Below, in pieces: positions 1 to 5,534 of a stretch of DNA of 5,534 nt; the stretch's first letter is position 1, and the number at the start of each line of letters is the position of its first letter. Source of the stretch: an uncultured Arenimonas sp. (GTDB lineage Bacteria; Pseudomonadota; Gammaproteobacteria; Xanthomonadales; Xanthomonadaceae). Below the pieces are notes generated by a model that saw only the letters and a list, made by a program, of their open reading frames with translations, was not told the DNA's origin and made no database searches. The stretch spans positions 1 through 5,534 of the forward strand of contig CAMLKR010000158.1 of NCBI GenBank assembly GCA_946480565.1, written 5' to 3'. A program made the translations under genes and the position numbers.

Positions 1-418
1 AGGCATGGACCTGGTTCAGGCCTTCCTCGATGCGCTTGGCGATGGCGATCTCGCCCTCGCGGGTGAGCAGCTCGACCGAACCCATCTCGCGCATGTACAT
101 GCGCACCGGGTCGGTGGTGCGGCCGCCCTCGGTGTCGAGCGCGGTCAGCGCGGCGGCGGCTTCCTCGGCGGCGGTGTCGTCTGACTCGCGGCTCGAGGAG
201 GTGTCGGACAGCAGCAGGGTCTCGGCGTCGGGCGCGACCTCGTGCACCTCGATGCCCATGCCGTTGATCATGCCGATGATGTCTTCGATCTGCTCCGGAT
301 CGACGATGTCGTCCGGCAGGTGATCGTTGACCTCGGCATAGGTCAGGTAGCCCTGTTCCAGGCCCTTGCTGATCAGCTGCTTGATTTCGGACTGCTGAGC
401 CGGACGATCGTTGGCCAT
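1..418 (-). CDS. rpoD: RNA polymerase primary sigma factor RpoD (sigma-70), N-terminal part, cut by window edge
   Basis: This is the first 139 codons of the housekeeping sigma factor, which directs RNA polymerase core enzyme to most promoters. The protein starts MANDRPAQQSEIKQLISKGL, typical of proteobacterial sigma-70 region 1.1, the acidic module that keeps the free factor off DNA. Region 1.1 covers roughly residues 1-75. An acidic Ala/Glu-rich linker follows (about 76-98), then the start of region 1.2 (about 101-135) with TTDPVRMYMREMG and LLTREGEIAIAKRIEEG, both nearly invariant in the family. The remaining four fifths (regions 1.2-4) lies beyond position 1. The ATG at 418 was chosen because it gives the family's usual MAN start; a nearby upstream ATG (428) is out of frame. 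No strong Shine-Dalgarno is visible. dtd lies upstream on the same strand, 109 bp away. dnaG, the upstream neighbour in Escherichia coli, is not adjacent here. Confidence 0.97.
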   Translation of the reverse strand, partial: MANDRPAQQSEIKQLISKGLEQGYLTYAEVNDHLPDDIVDPEQIEDIIGMINGMGIEVHEVAPDAETLLLSDTSSSRESDDTAAEEAAAALTALDTEGGRTTDPVRMYMREMGSVELLTREGEIAIAKRIEEGLNQVHA

Positions 419-455
419 GAACACGCATCCCGCGACTGGGAAAATGGAACCGCGC

Positions 456-484
456 AGTATACAGGAGCCCGCCAGACTTGGATA
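456..484 (-). promoter_or_regulatory. Putative sigma-70 promoter of rpoD
   Basis: On the minus strand a TATACT hexamer (456-461) matches the -10 consensus at 5 of 6 bases. It lies 37 bp upstream of the rpoD ATG, giving a predicted leader of about 30 nt. The -35 position is weak: TATCCA at 17-bp spacing (479-484) or TTATCC at 18-bp spacing each match TTGACA at 3 of 6. The call rests on the -10 box and its place in the gap before rpoD. It would let rpoD be expressed independently of dtd. Confidence 0.5.
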
Positions 485-527
485 AGTTTTTGATTAACCA
501 AGGGGAAACGACCCGGGGCGGCGGGCT
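466..527. repeat. Inverted repeat AGCCCGCC/GGCGGGCT in the dtd-rpoD gap
   Basis: A perfect 8-bp inverted repeat has arms at 466-473 and 520-527, separated by 46 bp. The outer arm directly abuts the dtd stop codon and the inner arm lies in the spacer of the predicted rpoD promoter. A second, imperfect dyad sits inside it: CTTGGATAA (477-485) against TTAACCAAG (494-502), 8 of 9 pairs with an 8-nt loop, overlapping the predicted -35 site. Neither is followed by a T-run on the minus strand, so they do not look like a normal intrinsic terminator. They could be operator-like or chance in GC-rich DNA. Confidence 0.3.
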
Positions 528-965
528 TCAGGACTGCAGTCGGAAGGTCGCCGGGCCGTCATTGACCAGGCTGATGACCATGTGGGCGCCGAAGCGCCCG
601 GTTTCAACCGGGCCGTGCCGCTGCCGGCACAGGGCGACCAGGCGCTCGAAACCGGCCCGGCCCACCTCGGGCGGCGCGGCCGAGGTGAAGCTGGGGCGCA
701 TGCCTCGGGACGTGTCGGCGGCCAGGGTGAACTGGCTGACCAGCAGCAGGCCGCCGCCGGTTTCGGCCAGGGACCGGTTCATCCGGCCGGCGTCGTCGGC
801 GAACACGCGGTAGCCGGTCAGGCGCTCGGCCATCCGGGCGATCCGCGGTTCGTCGTCGCCGGGCTCCACGGCCACCAGGGCGAGCAGTCCCGGACCGATC
901 GCGCCGACGACCACGCCATCGACCCGGACGCTGGCTTCGGTGACGCGCTGGATGAGGGCGATCAT
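528..965 (-). CDS. dtd: D-aminoacyl-tRNA deacylase (DTD)
   Basis: A 145-residue protein, the normal size for DTD, beginning [17 protein letters not shown] as the family does. DTD hydrolyses the ester bond of D-amino acids mischarged onto tRNA (D-Tyr and others, also Gly on tRNA-Ala), a cytosolic chiral proofreading step. Both active-site signatures are present: SQFTLAADT at residues 77-85 and the Gly-Pro motif as NDGPAT at 135-140 (family pattern NxGPxT), whose cis Gly-Pro dipeptide in the partner subunit of the dimer rejects L-amino acids. The reading frame is open for 10 more codons upstream to another ATG at 995, but the family N-terminus matches the ATG at 965, and the promoter-like TACACT lies inside that extension, so the shorter form is preferred. 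There is no Shine-Dalgarno. It is divergent from the acyltransferase operon and upstream of rpoD on the same strand. Confidence 0.96.
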   Translation of the reverse strand: MIALIQRVTEASVRVDGVVVGAIGPGLLALVAVEPGDDEPRIARMAERLTGYRVFADDAGRMNRSLAETGGGLLLVSQFTLAADTSRGMRPSFTSAAPPEVGRAGFERLVALCRQRHGPVETGRFGAHMVISLVNDGPATFRLQS

Positions 966-971
966 GCCGCG

Positions 972-977
972 AGTGTA
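972..977 (-). promoter_or_regulatory. Putative -10 box of dtd, leaderless transcript predicted
   Basis: The minus-strand hexamer TACACT matches TATAAT at 4 of 6 bases, including the key first, second and last positions. Exactly 6 bp separate it from the dtd ATG, so a normal start of transcription about 7 bp after the box would fall on the A of the start codon. This agrees with the missing Shine-Dalgarno. No convincing -35 box is seen at 16-18 bp (GGCGCG at 17 bp). Confidence 0.45.
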
Positions 978-1023
978 AGCCAGCGCGGCGACCACGCGCC
1001 TGTGGGTGCCACCACCCTTCGCT

Positions 1024-1029
1024 TACACT
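1024..1029 (+). promoter_or_regulatory. Putative -10 box of the acyltransferase/PH-domain operon, leaderless transcript predicted
   Basis: TACACT, the same hexamer as for dtd on the other strand, lies exactly 6 bp before the ATG at 1036. Transcription would begin at or next to the start codon. No Shine-Dalgarno is present in CCGGCG, the only bases between box and start. The -35 position at 17-bp spacing reads TGTGGG, a poor match, so an activator or a strong dependence on the -10 region is possible. Confidence 0.45.
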
Positions 1030-1035
1030 CCGGCG

Positions 1036-1959
1036 ATGCAGATCCCGCTGTCGAGCCGACTGATGTTCGCCGCCGCCTGGTGCGTCGGCCGGCTGCCGCT
1101 GGCCTGGGCGCAGCGTTTTGGCGACGCACTGGGTGCGCTGTCGCACCGCCTGGACACGCGCGAATGCAAGGTGGCGCGGCGCAACCTCGAACTGCTCGGC
1201 GAACCCACCGACCCGGCCGGTCGCGACCACGCCCTGCGCGGCATCCTGCGCCAGACCGGCCGCAACGCCTTCGAAACCCTGCGCATCTGGACGCGCCCGC
1301 GCGCCGCCAACCTGGCCCTGGTCCGCGGCACGCACGGCCTGGAGCACCTGGCGGCTGCCGAAGCCGGCGGTCGCGGCGTCATCATCGCGGCACCGCACTA
1401 CGGCAACCTGGAGCTGGTGGTGGAATTCATGGCCGCGCGCGGGCCCTTCGCCCTGGTCTACCGCACGCCGGAAACCGCGGCCGGCGACGCCTTCCTGCGC
1501 CTGGCCCGCGGCGGCGAGAACATCCGCCTGGTGCCCGCCGAGGCCAGCGCCATGCGCCCGCTGTGGAAAGCACTGCAGGCCGGCGGCGTGGTCGGCATCA
1601 CGCCGGACCAGCAGCCGAAGCTGGGCGGCGGCGAGTTCGCGCCCTTCTTCGGCCGCCAGGCGCTGACCCTGAGCCTGATCCCGCGCCTGGCCGAACGCAG
1701 CGGCGCAGCGGTGCTGTTCGCCTATGCCGAACGCCGCGCAGACGGCTACTTCGACCTGCATTTCGAACCGGCGCCGGCCGCCATCGCCTCGCCGGACCTG
1801 GGCGAAGCCACGGCGGCGATGAACGCCGCGGTCGAGGCCATCGCCCGCCGCGACCCCTCGCAGTACCAGTGGACCTACAAACGCTGGACCCTGCGCCCGC
1901 CCGGCAGCGGCGAGACCAATCCCTACCACCCCGACTGCTACAGGCGCCCGCGCGGATGA
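1036..1959 (+). CDS. Lipid A biosynthesis acyltransferase family protein (HtrB/LpxL-like)
   Basis: A 307-residue member of the LpxL/LpxM/HtrB acyltransferase family, which moves an acyl chain from acyl-ACP to a lipid at the cytoplasmic face of the inner membrane, classically the secondary acylation of Kdo2-lipid IVA. The N-terminus (about residues 5-35) is a hydrophobic and amphipathic anchor, as in the family. The catalytic H(x4)E motif is APHYGNLE, with His121 and Glu126. Also visible are VYRTPE (about 141-146), the DQQP block (191-194) with the following FFGRQALT, and QYQWTYKRW near 277-284; all are family landmarks. The ATG at 1036 was chosen over an in-frame ATG at 1006 because the shorter protein starts at the anchor and the -10-like box lies between the two. 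It is the first gene of an operon and its stop overlaps the next start (ATGA). The exact acceptor and chain length cannot be read from the sequence; a role with another lysolipid or an ornithine-type lipid is possible. Confidence 0.92.
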   Translation: MQIPLSSRLMFAAAWCVGRLPLAWAQRFGDALGALSHRLDTRECKVARRNLELLGEPTDPAGRDHALRGILRQTGRNAFETLRIWTRPRAANLALVRGTHGLEHLAAAEAGGRGVIIAAPHYGNLELVVEFMAARGPFALVYRTPETAAGDAFLRLARGGENIRLVPAEASAMRPLWKALQAGGVVGITPDQQPKLGGGEFAPFFGRQALTLSLIPRLAERSGAAVLFAYAERRADGYFDLHFEPAPAAIASPDLGEATAAMNAAVEAIARRDPSQYQWTYKRWTLRPPGSGETNPYHPDCYRRPRG

Positions 1960-2459
1960 CCGACCCCGTTCCCCAGACCGAACCCACGCCTGATTGGCAG
2001 CCGCTGCCCCCGGCCGCGAGGCGCGTTTCCAGCATCGTCGGCGGTTTGAGCGCGCTGCCGGTGGGCATCGGGCTCGCGGTGCCGGCCTATGCACTTCCCG
2101 ATGGCGGCCTGGCACGCATCGCCCTGGCCCTGGGGGTGGCGCTCGCGACCATCGGCATCGGGATGGCCATTGGCCGTATGCGCTGGCGCCGCACGTCATG
2201 GCGCCTGGATGGGCGCGGACTGCAGGTCCGGCGCGGCCTGGTCTGGAAGAGCGAGATCCTGGTGCCGCGCAGCCGCGTGCAGCACCTCGACCTGGAACGC
2301 GGCCCGATCGAACGCCGCCACGGGCTGGCCACCCTCGTGGTGCATACCGCCGGCACGCGCCTTTATGCACTGCGGCAGTCCGGCTTCCTGGACGCCGACG
2401 CCGTGGCCCTGCGCGACGCCCTGCTGCCCGAGGCGGAGCGCCATGACGACGCCGTCTGA
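1956..2459 (+). CDS. Membrane-anchored bacterial PH-domain protein, YdbS-like (bPH2/DUF304)
   Basis: A 167-residue protein with a Pro-rich cytosolic N-terminus (1-22), two adjacent membrane helices (about 26-46 and 52-72) forming a hairpin, then a basic stretch RMRWRRTSWRL (74-84) and a bacterial PH domain (about 80-155). The domain shows the family hallmarks: a strand ending in a G-LxVRRG turn, VPRSRVQHLDLERGPIERR (103-121) and HGLATLVVHTAG (122-133). The family is paired in many bacteria with a larger YdbT-type protein, as here. Its molecular role is not established; in Bacillus subtilis the ydbS-ydbT pair has been linked to resistance to an antimicrobial peptide. The start overlaps the acyltransferase stop by 4 bp (ATGA), so translational coupling is likely. 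The end overlaps the next gene by 17 bp. Confidence 0.88.
   Translation: MTDPVPQTEPTPDWQPLPPAARRVSSIVGGLSALPVGIGLAVPAYALPDGGLARIALALGVALATIGIGMAIGRMRWRRTSWRLDGRGLQVRRGLVWKSEILVPRSRVQHLDLERGPIERRHGLATLVVHTAGTRLYALRQSGFLDADAVALRDALLPEAERHDDAV
2435..2438 (+). promoter_or_regulatory. Ribosome binding site supporting the YdbT-like start
   Basis: GGAG lies 4 bp before the ATG at 2443, inside the end of the YdbS-like gene. The spacing is a little short, but it is the clearest Shine-Dalgarno of the operon and supports this ATG among the possible in-frame starts further upstream (frame open from 2089). Confidence 0.5.
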
Positions 2460-3957
2460 AGCCATCGTCGAAGGCGGCCCCGAGCGGCGCCTGCATCCGC
2501 TGTCGTGGCTGTTCGTGCTGATCCAGCAGCTGAAGAGTTTCGCGCTGCCGCTGCTGGTGCTGCTGTTCACCGGCCGCGGCAATTCCTGGGAGCTCTGGGG
2601 CCTGGTTGGCGCGGGTGCGCTGGTGCTGGTGTCGCTGGCCCAGTACTTCACCTACCGCTTCCGGGTCGAGGGCGACGGCATCGTCATCCGCAGCGGGCTG
2701 TTCCAGAAGAGCCTGCGGCACATTCCGTTCCAGCGCATCCACAACGTCGCCCTGCACCAGTCGCTGCTGCACCGGATCTTCGGCGTGGCCGAGGTCAAGC
2801 TGGAGTCGGCCGGCGGCATGAAGGCCGAGGGCGAGATGCGGGTGCTTTCGCTGGCCGACGCGCATGCGCTCGAGGAGCTGGTGCGCAGCCATGGCCGGGC
2901 CCCGGTCGACACCACCGGCACTGCGCCCGCGGCACCTCCCGCCACCGAACTGCTGTCGCTGCCCATCCGCGAGGTCGTGCGCCTGGGCCTGATCTCCAAC
3001 CGCGGCATGATCCTGGTCGCCGCCGCCTTCGGCGTGCTGGCGCAATCGGGCTCGGACCTCCTGGGCGATGCGATCGGCGAATGGATCAAGCTGCTGATGG
3101 GCTGGGGCAAGGAGCTGCAGCTGGGCTTCGTCGGCTGGCTGGTCGGCGCCCTCAGCCTGCTGCTGGTGGCGGTTGTCGCACTGCGGCTGCTGTCCGTGCT
3201 GCTGGCGCTGCTGCAGTTCCACGGCTTCAGCCTGACCGAATCCGGCCGACGCCTGAGCGTGCAGCGCGGCCTGCTGACCCGCGTGCGCGCCAACATGCCG
3301 CGCCGGCGCATCCAGGCCTGGAGCCTGCGCGAAAGCCTGACGCACCGCTGGCTGGGACGCCGCAGCCTGCGCGTCGACAGCGCCTCGGTGGAGGCGGTGA
3401 ACGACCAGCGGTCGGTGCGCGACCTGGTGCCGGTGGCGACCCCGGGGGACATGGACCGGCTGATCCGGCATCTGCTGCCCCAGGCCACCTGGCCGCTGCA
3501 GGACTGGCGCCCGCTGCACCCGCGGGCCTGGCGCCGGCAGTTCACGCTGCCGGCCGTCATCGCCCTGGCCGTGACGGCCGTGCTGACCTCGCGCGAGGGC
3601 GCGTGGGGCCTGGCGATGCTGGCGACGCTGCCCCTGCTGCTGCTGCGCGCCAGGATCTGGGCACGGCACGCCGGCTACAGCCTGGAAGGCGGCCTGGTCG
3701 CAGTGCGCGAAGGCTGGCTGGACAAGTCCTGGCGGTTCGCAGAAACCGGAAAGCTGCAGGCGATCAAGCTCAGCCGCTCGCCCTTCGACCGCCACCACGG
3801 CATGGCGACCCTGGTGCTGGACACCGCCGGCGCCAGTCCGCTGGAGCCAGCGCTGCGCATCCGCTACCTGCCGGAGGACGAGGCGCGGCGCCTGCACGAC
3901 CAGCTCGCCGCCGCGATGGACGGCCGGGTCGCTATTCCCGCCAGAACTGTGGCGTAA
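2443..3957 (+). CDS. YdbT-like membrane protein with three bacterial PH domains (bPH2/DUF304)
   Basis: A 504-residue protein, close to the usual size of YdbT-type proteins. It has three units, each a pair of hydrophobic helices followed by a bPH2 domain. Helices: about 22-42 and 52-70; 185-204 and 228-258; 367-382 and 387-403. PH domains: about 71-148, 259-345 and 410-490. The core motif recurs: IPFQRIHNVALHQSLLHRIFG (95-115), MPRRRIQAWSLRESLTHRWLG (285-305) and GKLQAIKLSRSPFDRHHGMA (436-455). A low-complexity Pro/Ala/Thr linker (about 152-168) separates units 1 and 2. The start at 2443 lies 17 bp inside the YdbS-like gene, is preceded by GGAG, and gives a short charged N-terminus before the first helix. 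Function is unknown; the partnership with the upstream YdbS-like gene suggests a joint membrane complex (inference). The 3' end overlaps the convergent trkH by 26 bp. Confidence 0.88.
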   Translation: MTTPSEAIVEGGPERRLHPLSWLFVLIQQLKSFALPLLVLLFTGRGNSWELWGLVGAGALVLVSLAQYFTYRFRVEGDGIVIRSGLFQKSLRHIPFQRIHNVALHQSLLHRIFGVAEVKLESAGGMKAEGEMRVLSLADAHALEELVRSHGRAPVDTTGTAPAAPPATELLSLPIREVVRLGLISNRGMILVAAAFGVLAQSGSDLLGDAIGEWIKLLMGWGKELQLGFVGWLVGALSLLLVAVVALRLLSVLLALLQFHGFSLTESGRRLSVQRGLLTRVRANMPRRRIQAWSLRESLTHRWLGRRSLRVDSASVEAVNDQRSVRDLVPVATPGDMDRLIRHLLPQATWPLQDWRPLHPRAWRRQFTLPAVIALAVTAVLTSREGAWGLAMLATLPLLLLRARIWARHAGYSLEGGLVAVREGWLDKSWRFAETGKLQAIKLSRSPFDRHHGMATLVLDTAGASPLEPALRIRYLPEDEARRLHDQLAAAMDGRVAIPARTVA

Positions 3958-5389
3958 GCAGAACCAGCAGCGAGAACACCTCCAGGCGCCCCAGGATCAT
4001 GCCCAGGGTGCCGAGCCAGACGGCGCCGTCGTTGACACCGGCGAAGCTGGTCGCCACGGCGCCCAGTCCGGGGCCGTGGTTGGTCATCGTGGCCACCGCG
4101 GCGCCGAACGAGGATTCGACGTCCAGGCCGGTCAGGTTCATGCCCAGCATCAGCATCACGAAACACAGCATCCAGATGGCGATGAAGCCGCTGACCGACA
4201 GCACGACGCTCTCGGACACGCGCCGGCCGCCCATCTTCACCAGGAACTGCGCCTTCGGGTGCACCAGCTGCTTGATCTCGCGGTAGCCCTGGCGCACCAC
4301 CATCACCACGCGCGCCACCTTCAGCCCGCCCACGGTGGAACCCGAGCAGCCGCCGATGAAGGCCACGCCCAGCACCAGCAGCGGCGCAGCGCCGGACCAC
4401 TGGTCGAAGCCCGCGACCGCGTAACCGGTGGTGGTGATGCTGGAGACGACCTGGAAGGTCGCGAACCGCAGGGAATCGCCGAAACCGGCGTAGTCACCGC
4501 CGAACCAGATCATCAGGGTCACGATCAGGCTGGAGGCCACGACGATGCGCAGGAAGGCGCGCAGCTCGGAATCGCTGCCGTAGACCGCCATCGACGCCCG
4601 CCGCCAGGCCACGAAGTGCAGGCCGAAGTTGATGCCGCCCAGCATCATGAAGACCACGGCGGTCCACTCCAGGATGGGGCTGTCCCAAAAACCGAAGGCG
4701 GCGTCGTAGGTCGAGAACCCGCCGGTGCTGACCGTGCTCATCGCATGGCAGATGGCGTCGAACAGGCTCATGCCGCCGACCCAGAACGAGGCCGCGCACA
4801 GCAGGGTGAGGCCGAAGTAGACGCCCCAGAGCGCCTTGGCCGTCTCGGCGATGCGCGGGGTCAGCTTGGTGTCCTTGGTCGGGCCGGTACTCTCGGCCCG
4901 GAACAGCTGGGTGCCGCCGATCTTGAGCATCGGCAGGATCGCCACCGCCAGGATCACGATGCCCATGCCGCCGAGGAACTGCAGCAACTGCCGGTAGAAC
5001 AGCACGCTGCGCGGCAGGTCGTCGAGGCCGACGATGACGGTCGCGCCGGTGGTGGTCAGGCCCGACGTGGCCTCGAAGATGGCGTCGGAGTAGCTGAGGA
5101 AGGGCGGCCCGTGCACGAACGGCAGCGCCGACACCAGGCTGGCGAACACCCAGGTCATGGTGACGATCAGGAAGCCGTCGCGCAGGCGCATGTCGTAGTT
5201 GACCCGGCGCGCCGGCAGCCACAGCCCGATACCGATCATGAAGCTGACCAGGAAACTGCCGAAGAACACCTCGGGCGTGTCCTGCTCGCCCCAGGCCAGG
5301 GCCAGCAGTGCCGGCGGCAGTTTGGTCAGCGAGGACAGGACGATGATGACGCCCAGGATGCGCTGGATGGCGCGGAAGCGCTGGCTCAT
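3932..5389 (-). CDS. trkH: Trk system potassium uptake protein TrkH
   Basis: A 485-residue integral membrane protein, the length expected of TrkH (TrkG is the close alternative). It forms the K+ translocation pore in the inner membrane and works with the cytosolic NAD/ATP-binding subunit TrkA. All four pore-loop filter segments are visible: TSGLTTTGAT (108-117), STVSTGGFS (218-226), SSITTTGYA (316-324) and MTNHGPGLG (435-443). The Gly-rich intramembrane gating loop is GGCSGSTVGGLK (346-357). The conserved Arg of the last helix is in LGRLE (Arg468). The ATG at 5389 overlaps the trkA stop as TGATG and is preferred; a GTG one codon upstream (5392) is an alternative. There is no clear Shine-Dalgarno, so coupling to trkA translation is likely. 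The last 26 bp overlap the convergent YdbT-like gene, and no intrinsic terminator is visible after the stop. Confidence 0.97.
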   Translation of the reverse strand: MSQRFRAIQRILGVIIVLSSLTKLPPALLALAWGEQDTPEVFFGSFLVSFMIGIGLWLPARRVNYDMRLRDGFLIVTMTWVFASLVSALPFVHGPPFLSYSDAIFEATSGLTTTGATVIVGLDDLPRSVLFYRQLLQFLGGMGIVILAVAILPMLKIGGTQLFRAESTGPTKDTKLTPRIAETAKALWGVYFGLTLLCAASFWVGGMSLFDAICHAMSTVSTGGFSTYDAAFGFWDSPILEWTAVVFMMLGGINFGLHFVAWRRASMAVYGSDSELRAFLRIVVASSLIVTLMIWFGGDYAGFGDSLRFATFQVVSSITTTGYAVAGFDQWSGAAPLLVLGVAFIGGCSGSTVGGLKVARVVMVVRQGYREIKQLVHPKAQFLVKMGGRRVSESVVLSVSGFIAIWMLCFVMLMLGMNLTGLDVESSFGAAVATMTNHGPGLGAVATSFAGVNDGAVWLGTLGMILGRLEVFSLLVLLTPQFWRE

Positions 5390-5534
5390 CACAGCCAGGT
5401 CGCCCCGGTCTGGAACAGGGCGCTCACCTTCGCCATCTCGCGCTTGTCCATCACGAACAGGATGACGTGGTCGCCGGGTTCGATCACCACGTCGTGGTGG
5501 GCGATCAGCAGCTTGTCGCCGCGCACGATGCCGC
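5389..5534 (-). CDS. trkA: Trk system regulatory subunit TrkA, C-terminal 47 residues, cut by window edge
   Basis: The final 47 codons of the peripheral, nucleotide-binding subunit that gates TrkH. The visible part is the end of the second TrkA_C (RCK_C) domain: GIVRGDKLLIAHHDVVIEPG, then DHVILFV and the closing SALFQ segment, matching the typical TrkA tail pattern of an IVRG turn, an ExGDHVI strand and a terminal LFQ. The two Rossmann (TrkA_N) domains and the first TrkA_C domain would lie beyond position 5534. The TGA at 5389-5391 overlaps the trkH ATG by one base, so trkA and trkH form an operon. Trk genes are often separated on the chromosome in enterics; the fused arrangement here is common in other gammaproteobacteria. 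Confidence 0.93.
   Translation of the reverse strand, partial: GIVRGDKLLIAHHDVVIEPGDHVILFVMDKREMAKVSALFQTGATWL

Larger units (their letters stand above)
971..1030. repeat. 10-bp inverted repeat GCTTACACTC flanking the divergent promoter region
   Basis: The block GCTTACACTC occurs on the plus strand at 1021-1030 and on the minus strand at 971-980, a perfect 10-bp inverted repeat with a 40-bp centre. Each arm points towards its own start codon: the plus arm ends 5 bp before the ATG at 1036, and the minus arm ends 5 bp before the ATG at 965. The mirrored geometry fits two promoter cores rather than a terminator or a transposon end. Confidence 0.7.

Noticed and set aside
966..995. An N-terminal extension of dtd by 10 codons (ATG at 995)
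   Set aside because: DTD proteins begin at the [12 protein letters not shown] strand, and the extension would contain the mirrored promoter-like box.
1006..1035. An N-terminal extension of the acyltransferase by 10 codons (ATG at 1006)
   Set aside because: It is not preceded by a good Shine-Dalgarno and covers the TACACT box. The ATG at 1036 gives the usual family N-terminus.
582..2459. A 625-codon plus-strand frame that would fuse an upstream region to the YdbS-like gene
   Set aside because: Its first part runs antisense to dtd and out of frame with the acyltransferase and is Arg/Pro/Gly-rich without domain features. Only the portion from 1956 is a real protein, and that start overlaps the upstream stop as ATGA.
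604..3897. A very long open frame on the minus strand (1097 codons) crossing the acyltransferase and PH-domain genes
   Set aside because: It lies antisense to three well-supported genes. Its Gln/His/Arg/Ala/Gly-rich translation is what antisense reading of GC-rich genes gives, and it shows no recognisable domain.
2505..4286. A 593-codon plus-strand frame overlapping the YdbT-like gene and the end of trkH
   Set aside because: It is out of frame with the YdbT-like gene, low in complexity (Ala/Gly/Arg/Pro) and ends antisense to trkH; it is an artefact of high GC content.
4494..5222. A 242-codon minus-strand frame inside trkH
   Set aside because: It is a shifted frame of trkH with an Arg/His/Pro-rich translation and no membrane segments, while the main frame carries all TrkH motifs.
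5390..5392. GTG as the trkH start
   Set aside because: The adjacent ATG at 5389 gives a standard TGATG coupling with trkA and is the more usual start codon; the GTG cannot be excluded and differs by one residue only.

Overview
The window is GC-rich, densely packed and carries only core-type genes. The sigma-70 N-terminus, the Trk potassium system and the HtrB/LpxL-like acyltransferase point to a Gram-negative gammaproteobacterium. The wording of the RpoD N-terminus (an Ala/Glu-rich stretch leading into ALDTEGGRTTDPVRMYMREMG) suggests the Xanthomonadales/Lysobacterales. That placement rests on remembered family sequences, not on a search. I see no phage, transposon, CRISPR, tRNA or rRNA.

Layout. 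(1) Positions 1-418, minus: N-terminal 139 codons of rpoD, cut by the window edge. (2) 419-527: a 109-bp gap with a good -10 box for rpoD and some weak dyads. (3) 528-965, minus: dtd, the D-aminoacyl-tRNA deacylase. (4) 966-1035: a 70-bp divergent promoter region in which the same 10-bp block (GCTTACACTC) occurs in inverted orientation, each copy ending 6 or 5 bp before an ATG; both genes look leaderless. (5) 1036-3957, plus: a tightly overlapping three-gene operon, namely an HtrB/LpxL-type acyltransferase, a two-helix bacterial PH-domain protein (YdbS type) and a three-PH-domain membrane protein (YdbT type). (6) 3932-5534, minus: trkH and the tail of trkA, coupled by a TGATG overlap and running convergently into the PH-domain operon with a 26-bp tail-to-tail overlap.

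How the genes work together. trkA and trkH encode the cytosolic regulator and the membrane channel subunit of a low-affinity K+ uptake system. dtd and rpoD are housekeeping genes of translation quality control and transcription. The plus-strand operon joins an inner-membrane acyltransferase of the lipid A family to two membrane-anchored bacterial PH-domain proteins, so an envelope or lipid-related role for the operon is a reasonable inference, but nothing in the sequence proves a substrate. I found no clearly undescribed system. The most interesting points are the mirrored leaderless promoters at 966-1035 and the four related PH modules encoded back to back behind an acyltransferase.
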